DNA of 64,000 bases from Lysobacterales bacterium (GTDB taxonomy: Bacteria; Pseudomonadota; Gammaproteobacteria; Xanthomonadales; Rhodanobacteraceae), in contig JADKJL010000009.1 in NCBI GenBank assembly GCA_016721015.1, forward strand, positions 248,001 through 312,000, in the 5' to 3' direction. Positions within the stretch are counted from its first letter, which is position 1, and the number at the start of each line of letters is the position of its first letter. Below the pieces are notes generated by a model that saw only the letters and a program-made list of their open reading frames with translations, was not told the DNA's origin and ran no database searches. This document shows, in pieces, positions 24,969 through 34,258 of the stretch. Position numbers and translations under genes: made by a program.

Positions 24969-27900
24969 CTATCTGCGTTGCAGCAGCGTCCGCAGCATCT
25001 CCATGCTGCCCGGCCCGCCGCCGCCGTTTTCACCCGCACCGCGATCAACATCGATCTCGGCCTGCCCGACCGCCTTCATGCCCGAGTTGGCTTTGGCCAG
25101 CCCAGCCGACTGCAGATCAGCGAATTGTTTTTGGACATCACCCAGTTCCCGCCTCAGCGATTCGATTCGCGCCAACTGGTAGTCGGTCGGCTTGCCGTCG
25201 TAGGACATGATGGCGCCATACAGCGAATCGGTGTGTTCGCGCAGGCGCTCCTCACCGGTGATCGCCCCGCCTTCGGTGGTCGCGACGATCTTCTTGCGGA
25301 TCGAATCGGCGCTGGCATCAAGCGATTCAAGCTGCTTGCGCAACGCGCTGCCAGCATCGAGCTTCGCGGCTGCGGCCGCTGCCTGGGCACGCACGCTGTT
25401 GATCTTGTCGGCCAGGACACTCATGTCCAAGAAGATCGAACGCACCTGCAACGCCGCATCGTACTGGGCCTGACGATCCGCAGCGGTGAAGGTGACACGG
25501 CGGTCTAACCCGACCTTGATCGTGGTCTCGAACACATCCTTGTCCTTGGTCATGCGCACCGTGTAGTCGCCAGGTGGCACACGCGGTCCCTGGGTCGAGT
25601 TGAAGGCGATCTGTGCCGCCTTCGGCACGCGCGGCGGTTGCGCTCGCATCGACCAGTAAACGTGATTGATGCCTCGACGCACGCTGGCTGGCAAGGTATC
25701 GATCAGCTTGCCTTCGGCATCGAGCACTTCGATCTTGAGCTTGCCGAACAAATGACGGGATTTCTGGAAATAGGCGATATCGGCACCGCCCTTGGCATTC
25801 GCACCGGAGAAACTCGCATCACCTTCGGGCCAGCCACCAAACGCGCTGATGCGCTGCTGGATCATCCGCGTCGGCAGGAAAGCCACCTTGCTGGCCAGCA
25901 CGCTGGAATCGAGTGCGCGCAACGGGGTAATGTCGTCGATGATCCAGATGCCACGGCCGTGGGTTGCCAGTACGAGCGACTTGTCCCGGTTCTGCAAGGC
26001 CAGATCGCGAACTGCGACCGCCGGAAAATCATTGGCCTTGAATTGCGCCCAGTTCGCACCGCCATCAATCGAAATCCACAGACCGAATTCGGTGCCGGCA
26101 TAGAGCAGGTCCGGATTGACTGAATCCTCGCGAATCACGTGCACGTAGCCGCGCAGGGTTTTTGAATTCGTCGGCGAAACCAATGCGCTCCAGCTCTTGC
26201 CGAAATCGGTAGTCTTGAAGATATACGGCGCCATGTCGCCAAACGTGTGCCGGTCGATCGCGACATAGGCGGTGCCGGCATCGAAGGCGCTGGCCTGGAC
26301 CCAATTGATCCACGCTTCACGCGACACGCCTTTGATGTTGCCGGTGACATTGTTCCAGGACTTGCCGTCGTCACGGCTGAGCTGGACGTTGCCATCATCG
26401 GTGCCCACCCAGATCAGACCGGGCTGCCTGGGCGACTCGCTGATCGAAAAGATCGTCGTGTAGGCCTCGGCTGCCGAGTTGTCGACGGTGATGCCGCCGG
26501 ACTGCTCCTGCTTCTGGCGTTCCGGGTTGTTCGTGGTCAGATCCGGCGAAATGCGGTCCCAGCTCTGGCCCTGATCGCGCGAGCGGAACAGGAACTGCGC
26601 GCCGATGTAGATCGTGCCCTTTTCATGCGGACTCAATGCAATCGGCGTATTCCAGTTCCAGCGCAGCTTCTCGTTGTAGTTCGGCATCGGCTGGATATTG
26701 CGAATCTCGTGTGTCTTGCGATTCACCCGCCCGATCGTACCGCCCTGTGCTTCTGCGTACAGATAGTCCGGATCAACCGGATCCGGGAACATCCAGAATC
26801 CGTCGCCACCGTACATGTTTTCCCATTGGGAATTGGCAATTCCGCCAGGGAACTCGCTCTGTCCGACCCAGGAACTGTTGTCCTGCAGACCGCCATAGAC
26901 CTGGAACGGATCCGTTTCGTCAACGCTGACGTGATAGAACTGCGAGACCGGCAGGTTGTTCTGTTTCCACCACTTGTTGCCGCCGTCGAAGGATTGCCAC
27001 ACGCCGCCATCGTCGCCGACGATCACGTGCTGGGTATTGGTCGGATTGATCCAGACATCGTGGAAATCGCCGTGCGCGCCACCGCCGACGTTGGCAAAGC
27101 TCTTGCCACCATCAAGGCTCTGGATCAAGGCACCATCGGGCTTGAACACGCGATCCGGATTGATCGGGTCAACAATCAGACTGGCAAAATAGAACGGACG
27201 CCAGACCATCATCTGGCTCTTGTCGCGCTCACTCCACGTTTTGCCGCCATCGTCCGAGCGGAACAAGGCGGAATTGGTCGATTCAACAAAACTGTAGACG
27301 ATCGCCGGATTCGACGGCGCAATCGTCACCGCGATGCGGCCAAACGGCTTGGTCGGAAAACCCTTGTTCGCCGAAGCGGTAACTTCCGTCCACGACTTGC
27401 CGCCATCGGCAGAGCGGAACAGTCCGCTACCGGATTTCGCCGTCGCCGATTCACCGCCCGAGCGGAATGTCCAACCCTTGCGCCGGAAATCCCAGAGGCT
27501 GGCAAAAAGCACATGACTGTCTTTTGGATCCATGCTCAACGAGGCGCAGCCCGTCGACAGGTTGCCGCCCTTGAGTACGAGGTTCCAGCTCTCGCCGCCA
27601 TCGGTGGTCTTGTACAAGCCGCGATCAGCCGAATCGCTCCACATTTTGCCCGGCGCGCAGGCGTAGACGGTGTCGCTGGCCTGAGGATCGACGATGATCT
27701 TGACGATGCGTTCGGAATTCGGAAGTCCGAGGTGGGTCCATGAATCACCCCCATCGGTCGATTTGTAGATGCCATCACCAATCGAGATCGTATTGCGAGT
27801 CCAGGATTCACCGGTGCCGACCCACACGGTTTGCGGGTTCGATCGATCAATCATGACCGCACCGATCGATTGCACCGGCTGCTTGTCGAAGACCGGCTTG

Positions 27901-28190
27901 AAGGTCGTCCCGCCATCGCTGGATTTCCAAACACCACCGGAAGCCGAGCCGACGTAGATCAGGGTCTTGCCATCCTTGCCGGCCATCGCGTCGAGCGCTG
28001 CGATGCGTCCACTCATCGTCGCCGAGCCGATATTGCGCACACCAAGTCCGGAGATCGCGCCGGAATCAAATCGAGCAGAGTCCATTTCTGCGGCAAAGGC
28101 GCTGCTCAAAAGCGCACCGAAGCCGATCACAACCGTGCCGAACAGGGCGCACGCCCCATGCAGATTCATGCGTTGCATCGTCGTTTTCAT
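24969..28190 (-). CDS. large exported BNR/Asp-box (sortilin-like) beta-propeller protein
   Basis: 1073 residues from ATG 28190, whose A-T-G overlaps the upstream stop as ATGA; GGGAG stands 7 bases before it. The signal peptide ends near SSAFA. The body has more than ten Asp-box repeats (SSDGGTTF, STDGGDSW, TTDGGESW, SADGGKSW, SRDDGKSW and so on) that form one or two VPS10/sialidase-type propellers up to about residue 780. The last 250 residues are a Pro/Ser-rich linker and a helical coiled segment (DSIRKKIVATTEGG). Related proteins are annotated as glycosyl hydrolases or as 'WD40/YVTN/BNR-like', but no sialidase catalytic Arg triad could be identified, so a binding or scaffold role is more likely than hydrolysis. 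No C-terminal tag is present. Confidence 0.85.
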   Translation of the reverse strand: MKTTMQRMNLHGACALFGTVVIGFGALLSSAFAAEMDSARFDSGAISGLGVRNIGSATMSGRIAALDAMAGKDGKTLIYVGSASGGVWKSSDGGTTFKPVFDKQPVQSIGAVMIDRSNPQTVWVGTGESWTRNTISIGDGIYKSTDGGDSWTHLGLPNSERIVKIIVDPQASDTVYACAPGKMWSDSADRGLYKTTDGGESWNLVLKGGNLSTGCASLSMDPKDSHVLFASLWDFRRKGWTFRSGGESATAKSGSGLFRSADGGKSWTEVTASANKGFPTKPFGRIAVTIAPSNPAIVYSFVESTNSALFRSDDGGKTWSERDKSQMMVWRPFYFASLIVDPINPDRVFKPDGALIQSLDGGKSFANVGGGAHGDFHDVWINPTNTQHVIVGDDGGVWQSFDGGNKWWKQNNLPVSQFYHVSVDETDPFQVYGGLQDNSSWVGQSEFPGGIANSQWENMYGGDGFWMFPDPVDPDYLYAEAQGGTIGRVNRKTHEIRNIQPMPNYNEKLRWNWNTPIALSPHEKGTIYIGAQFLFRSRDQGQSWDRISPDLTTNNPERQKQEQSGGITVDNSAAEAYTTIFSISESPRQPGLIWVGTDDGNVQLSRDDGKSWNNVTGNIKGVSREAWINWVQASAFDAGTAYVAIDRHTFGDMAPYIFKTTDFGKSWSALVSPTNSKTLRGYVHVIREDSVNPDLLYAGTEFGLWISIDGGANWAQFKANDFPAVAVRDLALQNRDKSLVLATHGRGIWIIDDITPLRALDSSVLASKVAFLPTRMIQQRISAFGGWPEGDASFSGANAKGGADIAYFQKSRHLFGKLKIEVLDAEGKLIDTLPASVRRGINHVYWSMRAQPPRVPKAAQIAFNSTQGPRVPPGDYTVRMTKDKDVFETTIKVGLDRRVTFTAADRQAQYDAALQVRSIFLDMSVLADKINSVRAQAAAAAAKLDAGSALRKQLESLDASADSIRKKIVATTEGGAITGEERLREHTDSLYGAIMSYDGKPTDYQLARIESLRRELGDVQKQFADLQSAGLAKANSGMKAVGQAEIDVDRGAGENGGGGPGSMEMLRTLLQRR

Positions 28191-28939
28191 GGCGTGCTCC
28201 CGGCTATCGTTGGGAAAGCGAACTGCGCGTCATCGACCGGCACATTGGCCTCGGCCTTGGTGATCGTGATCTGCTGCTCACCACCCTGGCCCTTGGTATG
28301 CGTGCTGATCGAAAACGGGAAATACACACCCGAAACAAGTTCGTAGTCGCCAAAATCACTGATGTCCTCGACCTCGGTACCGCGCACCTTGCGCTGGCTG
28401 ACTGTGCGGATCTCGATGAAGTGGTCGGGATCGAGGTAGACGGTCTGCACGTCGCCGTTTTTCAGGGTTACCTTGAGCTTGTGCGCCTCGGTGCCATCGA
28501 CATCCTCGGTGCCCTGGTATTCGATGCGGCTGCCTTTGGATAGATAGCCAATCAACGAACCACTGATGCTCGAATCGTCGGCCAGTCCGCGCGCATCGTC
28601 ATCGCTTATGCGCTCGGCATCCTTGCGCCCCTGAAACGGATCGATACGCCAGCCCTGTTTGCCATTCCAGACCTCGACCTGGGTCAGGCCCTGAACCGAC
28701 GCTTCGTTGCGCACCGAATCCGGTGCCCTCTTGAGCTGGTTCAGCGTGAGATCGAACGAACCGAAGTCGCCAGCCACACGAATCTGGCCTTGCAAGCGCA
28801 AGCTCTTGATCGCCTCGATCTTGTCGAGGCCTCCGCGCGCCTCTGCATTCTTTGCGACGAGCTCGTCGACGGTGATGGCATGGACCGCACTGGAGGCCAA
28901 CGCGAGGAAGAGTATTCCGAACAGCAATCGACAAGACAT
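28187..28939 (-). CDS. LolA-like outer-membrane lipoprotein-sorting family protein
   Basis: 250 residues from ATG 28939 with GGGAGCC about 5 bases upstream; a start 24 codons earlier would destroy the signal peptide. After the signal (SSAVHA) comes ITVDELVAKNAEARGGLDKIEAIKSLRLQG, the opening of the LolA/LppX-like half-barrel family; later strands include YEL and VYFPFSISTHTKG. It probably binds a hydrophobic ligand in the periplasm. Its stop overlaps the start of the big Asp-box gene by four bases (ATGA), so the two are translationally coupled and likely act together, a pairing often seen in this bacterial group. It is not canonical LolA, which has its own conserved context and sequence. Confidence 0.82.
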   Translation of the reverse strand: MSCRLLFGILFLALASSAVHAITVDELVAKNAEARGGLDKIEAIKSLRLQGQIRVAGDFGSFDLTLNQLKRAPDSVRNEASVQGLTQVEVWNGKQGWRIDPFQGRKDAERISDDDARGLADDSSISGSLIGYLSKGSRIEYQGTEDVDGTEAHKLKVTLKNGDVQTVYLDPDHFIEIRTVSQRKVRGTEVEDISDFGDYELVSGVYFPFSISTHTKGQGGEQQITITKAEANVPVDDAQFAFPTIAGSTP

Positions 28940-29096
28940 GCGAGGCTCCCGGTTGCAGGAAGAAAGCCCAAAGCTGCGCAATCCCGCCGCACAGCGATGG
29001 AAGTCGAACATCGAGCCTCGAAGCCTAACGCATCAAACTCATCCTTGCGAAGGGGCAAAAGTCATACCCTGGACCGAGTCAACATCGCGCGCCCGC

Positions 29097-30215
29097 TCAA
29101 CGAGGCCGTCGGTTCGCTCGACTGAAATCGCCTCTGTAATGATCGAGCACGCGCTTGTCCATCAACGCAAACCAGATCCGCGGAAAATAAACCACGGGAA
29201 TCAGGGCCGCATAGCCGGCCGGCAACTGCGGGCTGTCATCGAAATGACGCAGGGTCTGGTAGGCGCGTCGCGGATTGGCGTGATGATCGGAATGACGCTG
29301 CAATTGGTACAACATCAGGTTGCTGACAATGCGGTTGCTGTTCCACGAATGCTCCGGCGCACAGCGTTCGAGGCGCCCACGGGCGTCCTTGCGCCGCAAC
29401 AACCCGTAGTGCTCGATATAGTTGACCGCTTCGAGCAGAGCGGCACCGTACAGCGCTTGCGCCAACAGGAATGGCAGCGCCATCCAGCCGAAGGCGATGG
29501 CCAGCGCGGCATACAGCAGCAAACTGAGCGACCAGGCTTGCAGATTGTCGTTGTGCACGCTCCACACCGATCGGCCCTGCCCGGCCAGTCGCTCGCGCTC
29601 AATCCGCCAGGCAGAGCGCAGGCTGCCGATCATCGTCCGCGGCAGGAACGCCCAATACGATTCGCCAAGCCGCGCACTGGCCGGATCACCCGGTGTCGCC
29701 ACGTTCTTGTGATGGCCACGATTGTGCTCGACATGGAAGTGCCCATAGAAGGCCGGGGCGAGGCTCAGCTTCGACATCAGATCGGCAAATCGACCGCGCT
29801 TGTGTCCCCACTCGTGCGCCGTGTTGATGCCGCCCCCGCTGACGATGCCGACGGTTACGGCGAGACCGAGCCACTGCAGCGGATTCAGATCCGATGAAGT
29901 CGCGGCCCATACGCCGACGATCGTGCCGAGCAACTGCACCGGAAACGTCGCCAGCAGCATCCAGCGATACCACGGATCGTTCTCCAGTCCTTCCACAGCG
30001 GACTCTGGAGGATTGTTCCGATCTTCACCCATCCACCCGTCGAGCACGGGCACGAGGCCATAGATGACCACGGCGCCCGTCCACCAGAACCAGGCCGAGC
30101 CGCTCAGTTCAACGAGGCCGAATGCAACCAGGGCCAGCGATGGTACGATCAGGCTGATCGGCCATAGCCAGCGGCGACGATCATGCCAGGCGAGCGGTAG
30201 CGAAACTTCGGTCAT
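29097..30215 (-). CDS. alkB: alkane 1-monooxygenase (AlkB-type di-iron membrane hydroxylase)
   Basis: 372 residues from ATG 30215, preceded by CGGAG. Six hydrophobic helices surround the full set of AlkB histidine boxes: HEWGH (134-138), EHNRGHH (163-169), the NYIEHYG signature (265-271) and LQRHSDHH (305-312), all intact. It hydroxylates medium- or long-chain n-alkanes at the terminal carbon using electrons from rubredoxin; no rubredoxin gene or fused rubredoxin domain is in the window. A divergent AraC-type regulator starts 105 bases away, with operator-like repeats between the genes. Substrate chain length cannot be read from this sequence. Confidence 0.95.
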   Translation of the reverse strand: MTEVSLPLAWHDRRRWLWPISLIVPSLALVAFGLVELSGSAWFWWTGAVVIYGLVPVLDGWMGEDRNNPPESAVEGLENDPWYRWMLLATFPVQLLGTIVGVWAATSSDLNPLQWLGLAVTVGIVSGGGINTAHEWGHKRGRFADLMSKLSLAPAFYGHFHVEHNRGHHKNVATPGDPASARLGESYWAFLPRTMIGSLRSAWRIERERLAGQGRSVWSVHNDNLQAWSLSLLLYAALAIAFGWMALPFLLAQALYGAALLEAVNYIEHYGLLRRKDARGRLERCAPEHSWNSNRIVSNLMLYQLQRHSDHHANPRRAYQTLRHFDDSPQLPAGYAALIPVVYFPRIWFALMDKRVLDHYRGDFSRANRRPR

Positions 30216-30275
30216 CCAATACTCCGCATTGGGACGCAACGACCAGCATGATCCCCCAAGAGGGATGGCGGAGCT

Positions 30276-30314
30276 TGTCATTTTCCGCCACAGTGCTGTC
30301 ATTTCCAGCCACTG
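30276..30314 (+). promoter_or_regulatory. two direct repeats spaced 21 bp, candidate AraC-family operator
   Basis: TGTCATTTTCCGCCACAG (30276-30293) and TGTCATTTCCAGCCACTG (30297-30314) agree at 15 of 18 positions and begin exactly 21 bases apart, two DNA turns, as expected for the two half-sites of an AraC/XylS protein. They lie 61-99 bases upstream of the alkB start and end 6 bases before the regulator start, fitting activation of alkB and autorepression. Confidence 0.65.
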
Positions 30315-30320
30315 TTTCGC

Positions 30321-31358
30321 ATGAACCGCAAACCGGAAAATACCGACTGCCTGCTGCCGGGACGTTACTATGCATTGTTGCTGGACTTCGTGAAGCGCGA
30401 TGGCACGGCCATTGGCGGCCTGCTCGAGCGCAACGGCATCGATCCCGCCAGCCTGGGCAAACCTGACAGTGTGCTCCGGCTCGACCAGGTCGACGCCCTC
30501 ATCGATGCGGTCGTCGAAGCGACCGGCAGCGAACATCTCGGCTTCGAGATCGGACGCATGATCAAGCCAAGCAATCACGCATTGCTCGGTTACGCGTTGA
30601 TGACTTCGGCGACGCTCGACCAAGCTTTGCTCATGGCAACTCGCTATTGGCGCCTCATAACCCCGATCTTCACGCTGCGTCATGTGCGCCTCGTCGACGG
30701 CGTCCAGCTCAATCTCGAATCGGCTATCGACCTGAAGCCATCGACCTTGCGTTTCCACATCGAGGCGATCGCGACGGCGATCCATGCCGAAATCGGATTT
30801 CTTCTTTCAACGCGCATCCCGCGCTACGACCTCCACCTTCCGCAGGACCTGGCGAGTGCCGCGCGGCGCTATCGGCAATTGGCGCCGGCGCGCGTCCATT
30901 TCGATGCGATCAATCGCACGGGTCTGCAGCTCGATCTGCCTGTGGAAATGCTCGCCCGTCCGCTCGCCCTCGCCGACCGCAATGCGTTGACGGTCGCACG
31001 CCAGCGTTGCGAGGAAGAACTGTCACGCCTGATCCGGCACGGTTCGCTGACCGAGTGGCTGACGACCATGCTTGACCAGGCCGACGACCATCAGCCGCGC
31101 CTGCAGGAACTCGCGCGCATGCTGCATCTGTCGCCGCGCAGCTTGAATCGCCGCCTCGGTGCCGAGGGCAGCCGCTTCCGTGAGCTCGGAGTGCAGAGCC
31201 GGCATCGGCGCGCCTGCAGTCTGCTGGCGGAACGCCGGCTTTCGATCACGCGGATCGCCCTGCAACTCGGCTATCGGGATGCCGCCAACTTTACCCGCGC
31301 GTTTCGCCGCCTCGAAGGCATTTCGCCAACCGCATTCCGGAGCAGGCTCAAGAATTGA
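30321..31358 (+). CDS. AraC-family transcriptional regulator, likely of alkB
   Basis: 345 residues from ATG 30321. The N-terminal 230 residues are the Arabinose_bd-like domain found in AraC regulators of AlkR/OruR type (YYALLLDFVKRDG, HLGFEIGRMIKPSNHALLGYALMTSATL). The C-terminal 90 residues hold two helix-turn-helices, LQELARMLHLSPRSLNRRL and SITRIALQLGYRDAANFTRAFRRLEG, with the family consensus at the end (SPTAFRS). It is divergent from alkB, as in Acinetobacter alkR-alkM, so it should sense alkanes or their products and activate alkB through the repeats at 30276-30314. The link is inferred from layout. Confidence 0.92.
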   Translation: MNRKPENTDCLLPGRYYALLLDFVKRDGTAIGGLLERNGIDPASLGKPDSVLRLDQVDALIDAVVEATGSEHLGFEIGRMIKPSNHALLGYALMTSATLDQALLMATRYWRLITPIFTLRHVRLVDGVQLNLESAIDLKPSTLRFHIEAIATAIHAEIGFLLSTRIPRYDLHLPQDLASAARRYRQLAPARVHFDAINRTGLQLDLPVEMLARPLALADRNALTVARQRCEEELSRLIRHGSLTEWLTTMLDQADDHQPRLQELARMLHLSPRSLNRRLGAEGSRFRELGVQSRHRRACSLLAERRLSITRIALQLGYRDAANFTRAFRRLEGISPTAFRSRLKN

Positions 31359-31402
31359 AGGTCAGCCAGGAGATTGCGCCGGATTGATCGCTCGACGACG
31401 GC

Positions 31403-32845
31403 TCAGATCAGGAAAAGCGTGGCCAGGCCGAGAAAGATGAAGAAGCCGCCGCTGTCAGTCAGCGCAGTGATCATCACGCTGGAACCGATCGCCGGATCGC
31501 GGTCATAGCGGATCAGGGTCATGGGAATCAGCACGCCCATCAAGGCGGCCAAAAGGAGATTCAGGGTCATCGCGGCGGTCATCACCGCACCGAGTGCGGC
31601 GCTGCCATAAAGCATCCAGGCGACAAGGCCAATCACTCCGCCCCAGATCAGTCCATTCAATACGGCGACAATGACTTCCTTGCGCAGCAGCCGCTTCGCA
31701 CTCGCCGGACTGACCTGGCCGAGAGCCAGCGCGCGCACGATCATGGTGATGGTCTGGTTGCCCGAATTGCCGCCGATGCCAGCGACGATCGGCATCAGCG
31801 CAGCCAACGCGACCAGCTTCGTGATTGATCCCTCGAACAGGCCGATCACGCGCGATGCGATAAAGGCCGTGATCAGGTTGATCGCCAACCACGCCCAGCG
31901 GTTGCGCAGCGATTTCCAGACCGAGGCGAAGATGTCCTCGTCTTCGCGCAGGCCGCCTCGACTCAGCGTTTCGGCGTCGCTTTCCTCGCGGATGACATCG
32001 ACCATCGCTTCGATGGTAAGGCGTCCGATCAGGCGGCCATCGACGTCGACGACCGGCGCGGAAATCAGATCGTAGCGCTCGAAGGCCTGCGCGGTTTCAG
32101 CGACATCCTCGTCGGGATGAAAGGTATTCGCATCGACCGCCATGACGTCGCTGACCATGCGCGCCGGATCGTTGACGAGCAGCCATTTCAGCGGCAACAC
32201 GCCGGTCAGCACGTTCTCGCTGTTGACCACGAACAGTTTGTCGGTCTGCTCGGGAATCTCTTTCAGGAAGCGCAAATAGCGCAGCACGACTTCAAGCGCC
32301 ACGTCCTCGCGGATCGTGATCATCTCGAAATCCATGATCGCGCCGACCTGGTCGTCCTCGTAGGACATCGCCGAACGCAATTGCTCGCGCTCGGGCGCAT
32401 CGAGACGCTGCATGAGCTCATGAACGACATCGTCCGGCAGATCTTCGGCCAGGTCGGCCAGTTCGTCGGCATCGAGCTGCTCGGCGGCCGCGAGAATTTC
32501 CGGCGCATCCATGTCGGCGAGCAGGCTCTCGCGCACGGCATCGGAGACTTCAAGCAGGATTTCGCCGTCACGATCGGCCTTGACCAGGTTCCAGACGCTG
32601 AGGCGATCCTCGGGCGGCAAGGCATCAAGAATGTGGGCGACGTCGGCCGGATGCAGCTGATCGATCGCCCGCTGGAGTTCAGCGAGACTGGCTATCGCAC
32701 CTTCTGCGTCATCCGGCTGCCCACCACGCTCACGGGTGGCAAGCTCCTCGCCGAGGCGGTATCGATCCAGCATCTCGCTCACGCGGGCCAGATGGCCCTG
32801 CAATTGCGTGGTCGATCGGCTGCTGGTCTCGATTTCAGTCATCAT
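31403..32845 (-). CDS. mgtE: magnesium transporter MgtE
   Basis: 480 residues from ATG 32845; alternative starts at 32863 and 32842 are close, none with a strong ribosome-binding site. The N-terminal MgtE domain (about residues 30-140, with HPADVAHILDALPPEDR) is followed by paired CBS domains (ADLAEDLPDD... to DVIREESDAETL) and five transmembrane helices that include MPIVAGIGGNSGNQTITMIVRALALG, the conserved pore segment. CBS and N domains close the channel when cytoplasmic magnesium is high. Placed alone on the minus strand. Confidence 0.95.
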   Translation of the reverse strand: MMTEIETSSRSTTQLQGHLARVSEMLDRYRLGEELATRERGGQPDDAEGAIASLAELQRAIDQLHPADVAHILDALPPEDRLSVWNLVKADRDGEILLEVSDAVRESLLADMDAPEILAAAEQLDADELADLAEDLPDDVVHELMQRLDAPEREQLRSAMSYEDDQVGAIMDFEMITIREDVALEVVLRYLRFLKEIPEQTDKLFVVNSENVLTGVLPLKWLLVNDPARMVSDVMAVDANTFHPDEDVAETAQAFERYDLISAPVVDVDGRLIGRLTIEAMVDVIREESDAETLSRGGLREDEDIFASVWKSLRNRWAWLAINLITAFIASRVIGLFEGSITKLVALAALMPIVAGIGGNSGNQTITMIVRALALGQVSPASAKRLLRKEVIVAVLNGLIWGGVIGLVAWMLYGSAALGAVMTAAMTLNLLLAALMGVLIPMTLIRYDRDPAIGSSVMITALTDSGGFFIFLGLATLFLI

Positions 32846-33115
32846 GCGCTCGCATTCCGCCATGCGTGCGCAGGGCAGGATCAGGGAATGTCGGTGGGCC
32901 GTTTTCGCGGCATTGCGATGTTCGGTTCGGTTGGGCGAAAAGTGTCGGAGCGTGGCTGGCACGCTACGCTGTGCAAGCAGCCGATGGTTCCAACGAGGCG
33001 CGAATGATACGCCGCAGGGGCCGGTCTGTCGCCCGGCGAACGTGTCACTGAGCGGCCCCTGTTGGCGCTGCCTTGCTGCGCGCCTCGTCCGGCCAGGAAT
33101 GTTCCGGCGCGCGGT

Positions 33116-33562
33116 TCAGGCCAGCGCCTGATGCTTGCGGCCCAACAACAGGGGCAGTCGCTGGGCAACTGCGGAGCCACCCAGGCAAGCGAGCAAGCCA
33201 AGCAACAAAGACAGTGATGACTGTCCGAGTTGGTCGAGTTGGCCAAGCACGGGCGCGAACCAGCTCGCACCAAAGATCAGGCCGACTACCAGCGCGGCGA
33301 CGCCGAAAATGATGCCCAGGATCAGCAGAAGCCGTTTTTCCAGGCCCGATTCAACTTCGACCGCCGACCGCTGCTGTGTCGCCATGGCCGCAAGCCTGGC
33401 CGCGAAATCGGCTGGCAATTGCACCTCGATCGGCTGGCGCAGGGCCCGCGCTATGGCGACATAGCCGGCGGATAGCGCGCCGTCATGTACATCGGCGCCA
33501 TTGTTGCGCTCGAATGCGGCAGCCTGTTCCTGGGCCAGCCACTCACGTTCTTCAGGGCTCAT
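33116..33562 (-). CDS. putative anti-sigma factor, membrane protein
   Basis: 148 residues from ATG 33562, overlapping the sigma factor stop by four bases (ATGA). The N-terminal 70 residues are soluble and acidic-polar (SPEEREWLAQEQAAAFERNNG); two transmembrane helices follow (LLLILGIIFGVAALVVGLIFG and LSLLLGLLACLGGSAVA). The coupling to an ECF sigma gene and the topology, soluble N-domain then membrane helices, argue for a sigma-binding anchor. No zinc HxxxCxxC anti-sigma motif is present, so the inhibitory domain would be of a divergent type. Functional assignment is inferred from context only. Confidence 0.6.
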   Translation of the reverse strand: MSPEEREWLAQEQAAAFERNNGADVHDGALSAGYVAIARALRQPIEVQLPADFAARLAAMATQQRSAVEVESGLEKRLLLILGIIFGVAALVVGLIFGASWFAPVLGQLDQLGQSSLSLLLGLLACLGGSAVAQRLPLLLGRKHQALA

Positions 33563-34146
33563 GCGGCAACTCCCATGCGGTCGTTCAAGGCCTCGCGCAA
33601 CTGCTTGCGACTGCGAAACAAATGACTCTTGATGGTGCCTTCGGCGAGTCCGGTGATCGTGGCGATTTCGGCGATCGGCATTTCATCAAGATGATAGAGG
33701 GTCAGGATCGTTCGTTGCAGCGGCGGCAGGCAATCGACGGCCTCATGCAGGTAATCAGCGGACTGACTGACGATGCTGGCCGCCTCGATGTCGAAATCGT
33801 GGCTGACGCGATCCAGCGGCGACAATCCTTCCCCGTCCGCGGATGGCTCCGCCAGCGGAATGCGCTTGCGTTCGAGATGACGCTTTGCAACGGAATAGGC
33901 GACCTGGGCGATCCAGGATTTCAGTGCGCTTTCGTTTCGATACTGATGCAGGTACTGGTACACGCGCAGGAAGGTCTCCTGGCAGAGGTCCTGCGTGTCC
34001 TCCGTGTGCCGGACCATGCGATGGATCACATGCCAGCAGAGCTTCTGGTATTCGCGAACCAGGCGCTCGAACGCGCCCGGCGACCCGCTCAATACGGCGT
34101 CGACGAGGGCCTGATCCTCGGCATGGCTGGTCGGGACGATGGTCAC
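33559..34146 (-). CDS. ECF-family RNA polymerase sigma factor (RpoE-like)
   Basis: 195 residues from GTG 34146; the frame runs further upstream to GTG 34233, but the added segment is Cys/Arg-rich and unlike the family. Region 2 contains YQKLCWHVIHRMVRHTEDTQDLCQETFLRVYQYL, and region 4 ends IAEIATITGLAEGTIKSHLFRSRKQL, both typical. Downstream the putative anti-sigma gene overlaps by four bases, and a DUF6249-like gene is divergent 112 bases away. Its promoters and signal are unknown; envelope stress is the usual pattern for such pairs. Confidence 0.9.
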   Translation of the reverse strand: MTIVPTSHAEDQALVDAVLSGSPGAFERLVREYQKLCWHVIHRMVRHTEDTQDLCQETFLRVYQYLHQYRNESALKSWIAQVAYSVAKRHLERKRIPLAEPSADGEGLSPLDRVSHDFDIEAASIVSQSADYLHEAVDCLPPLQRTILTLYHLDEMPIAEIATITGLAEGTIKSHLFRSRKQLREALNDRMGVAA

Positions 34147-34258
34147 AACGTACTGGATACGCCTGCGCTGCGATCGGTTGCAAGTGCCCGTCGTGCAACC
34201 GCCCACGCAGCGGTCGTATCTCCTGTTCCGCACCGCAAATCACTACCAGGGCAATCCC

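Noticed and set aside
26247..27743. 498-codon open frame on the plus strand
   Set aside because: It lies wholly antisense to the Asp-box protein, and has no recognisable domain.
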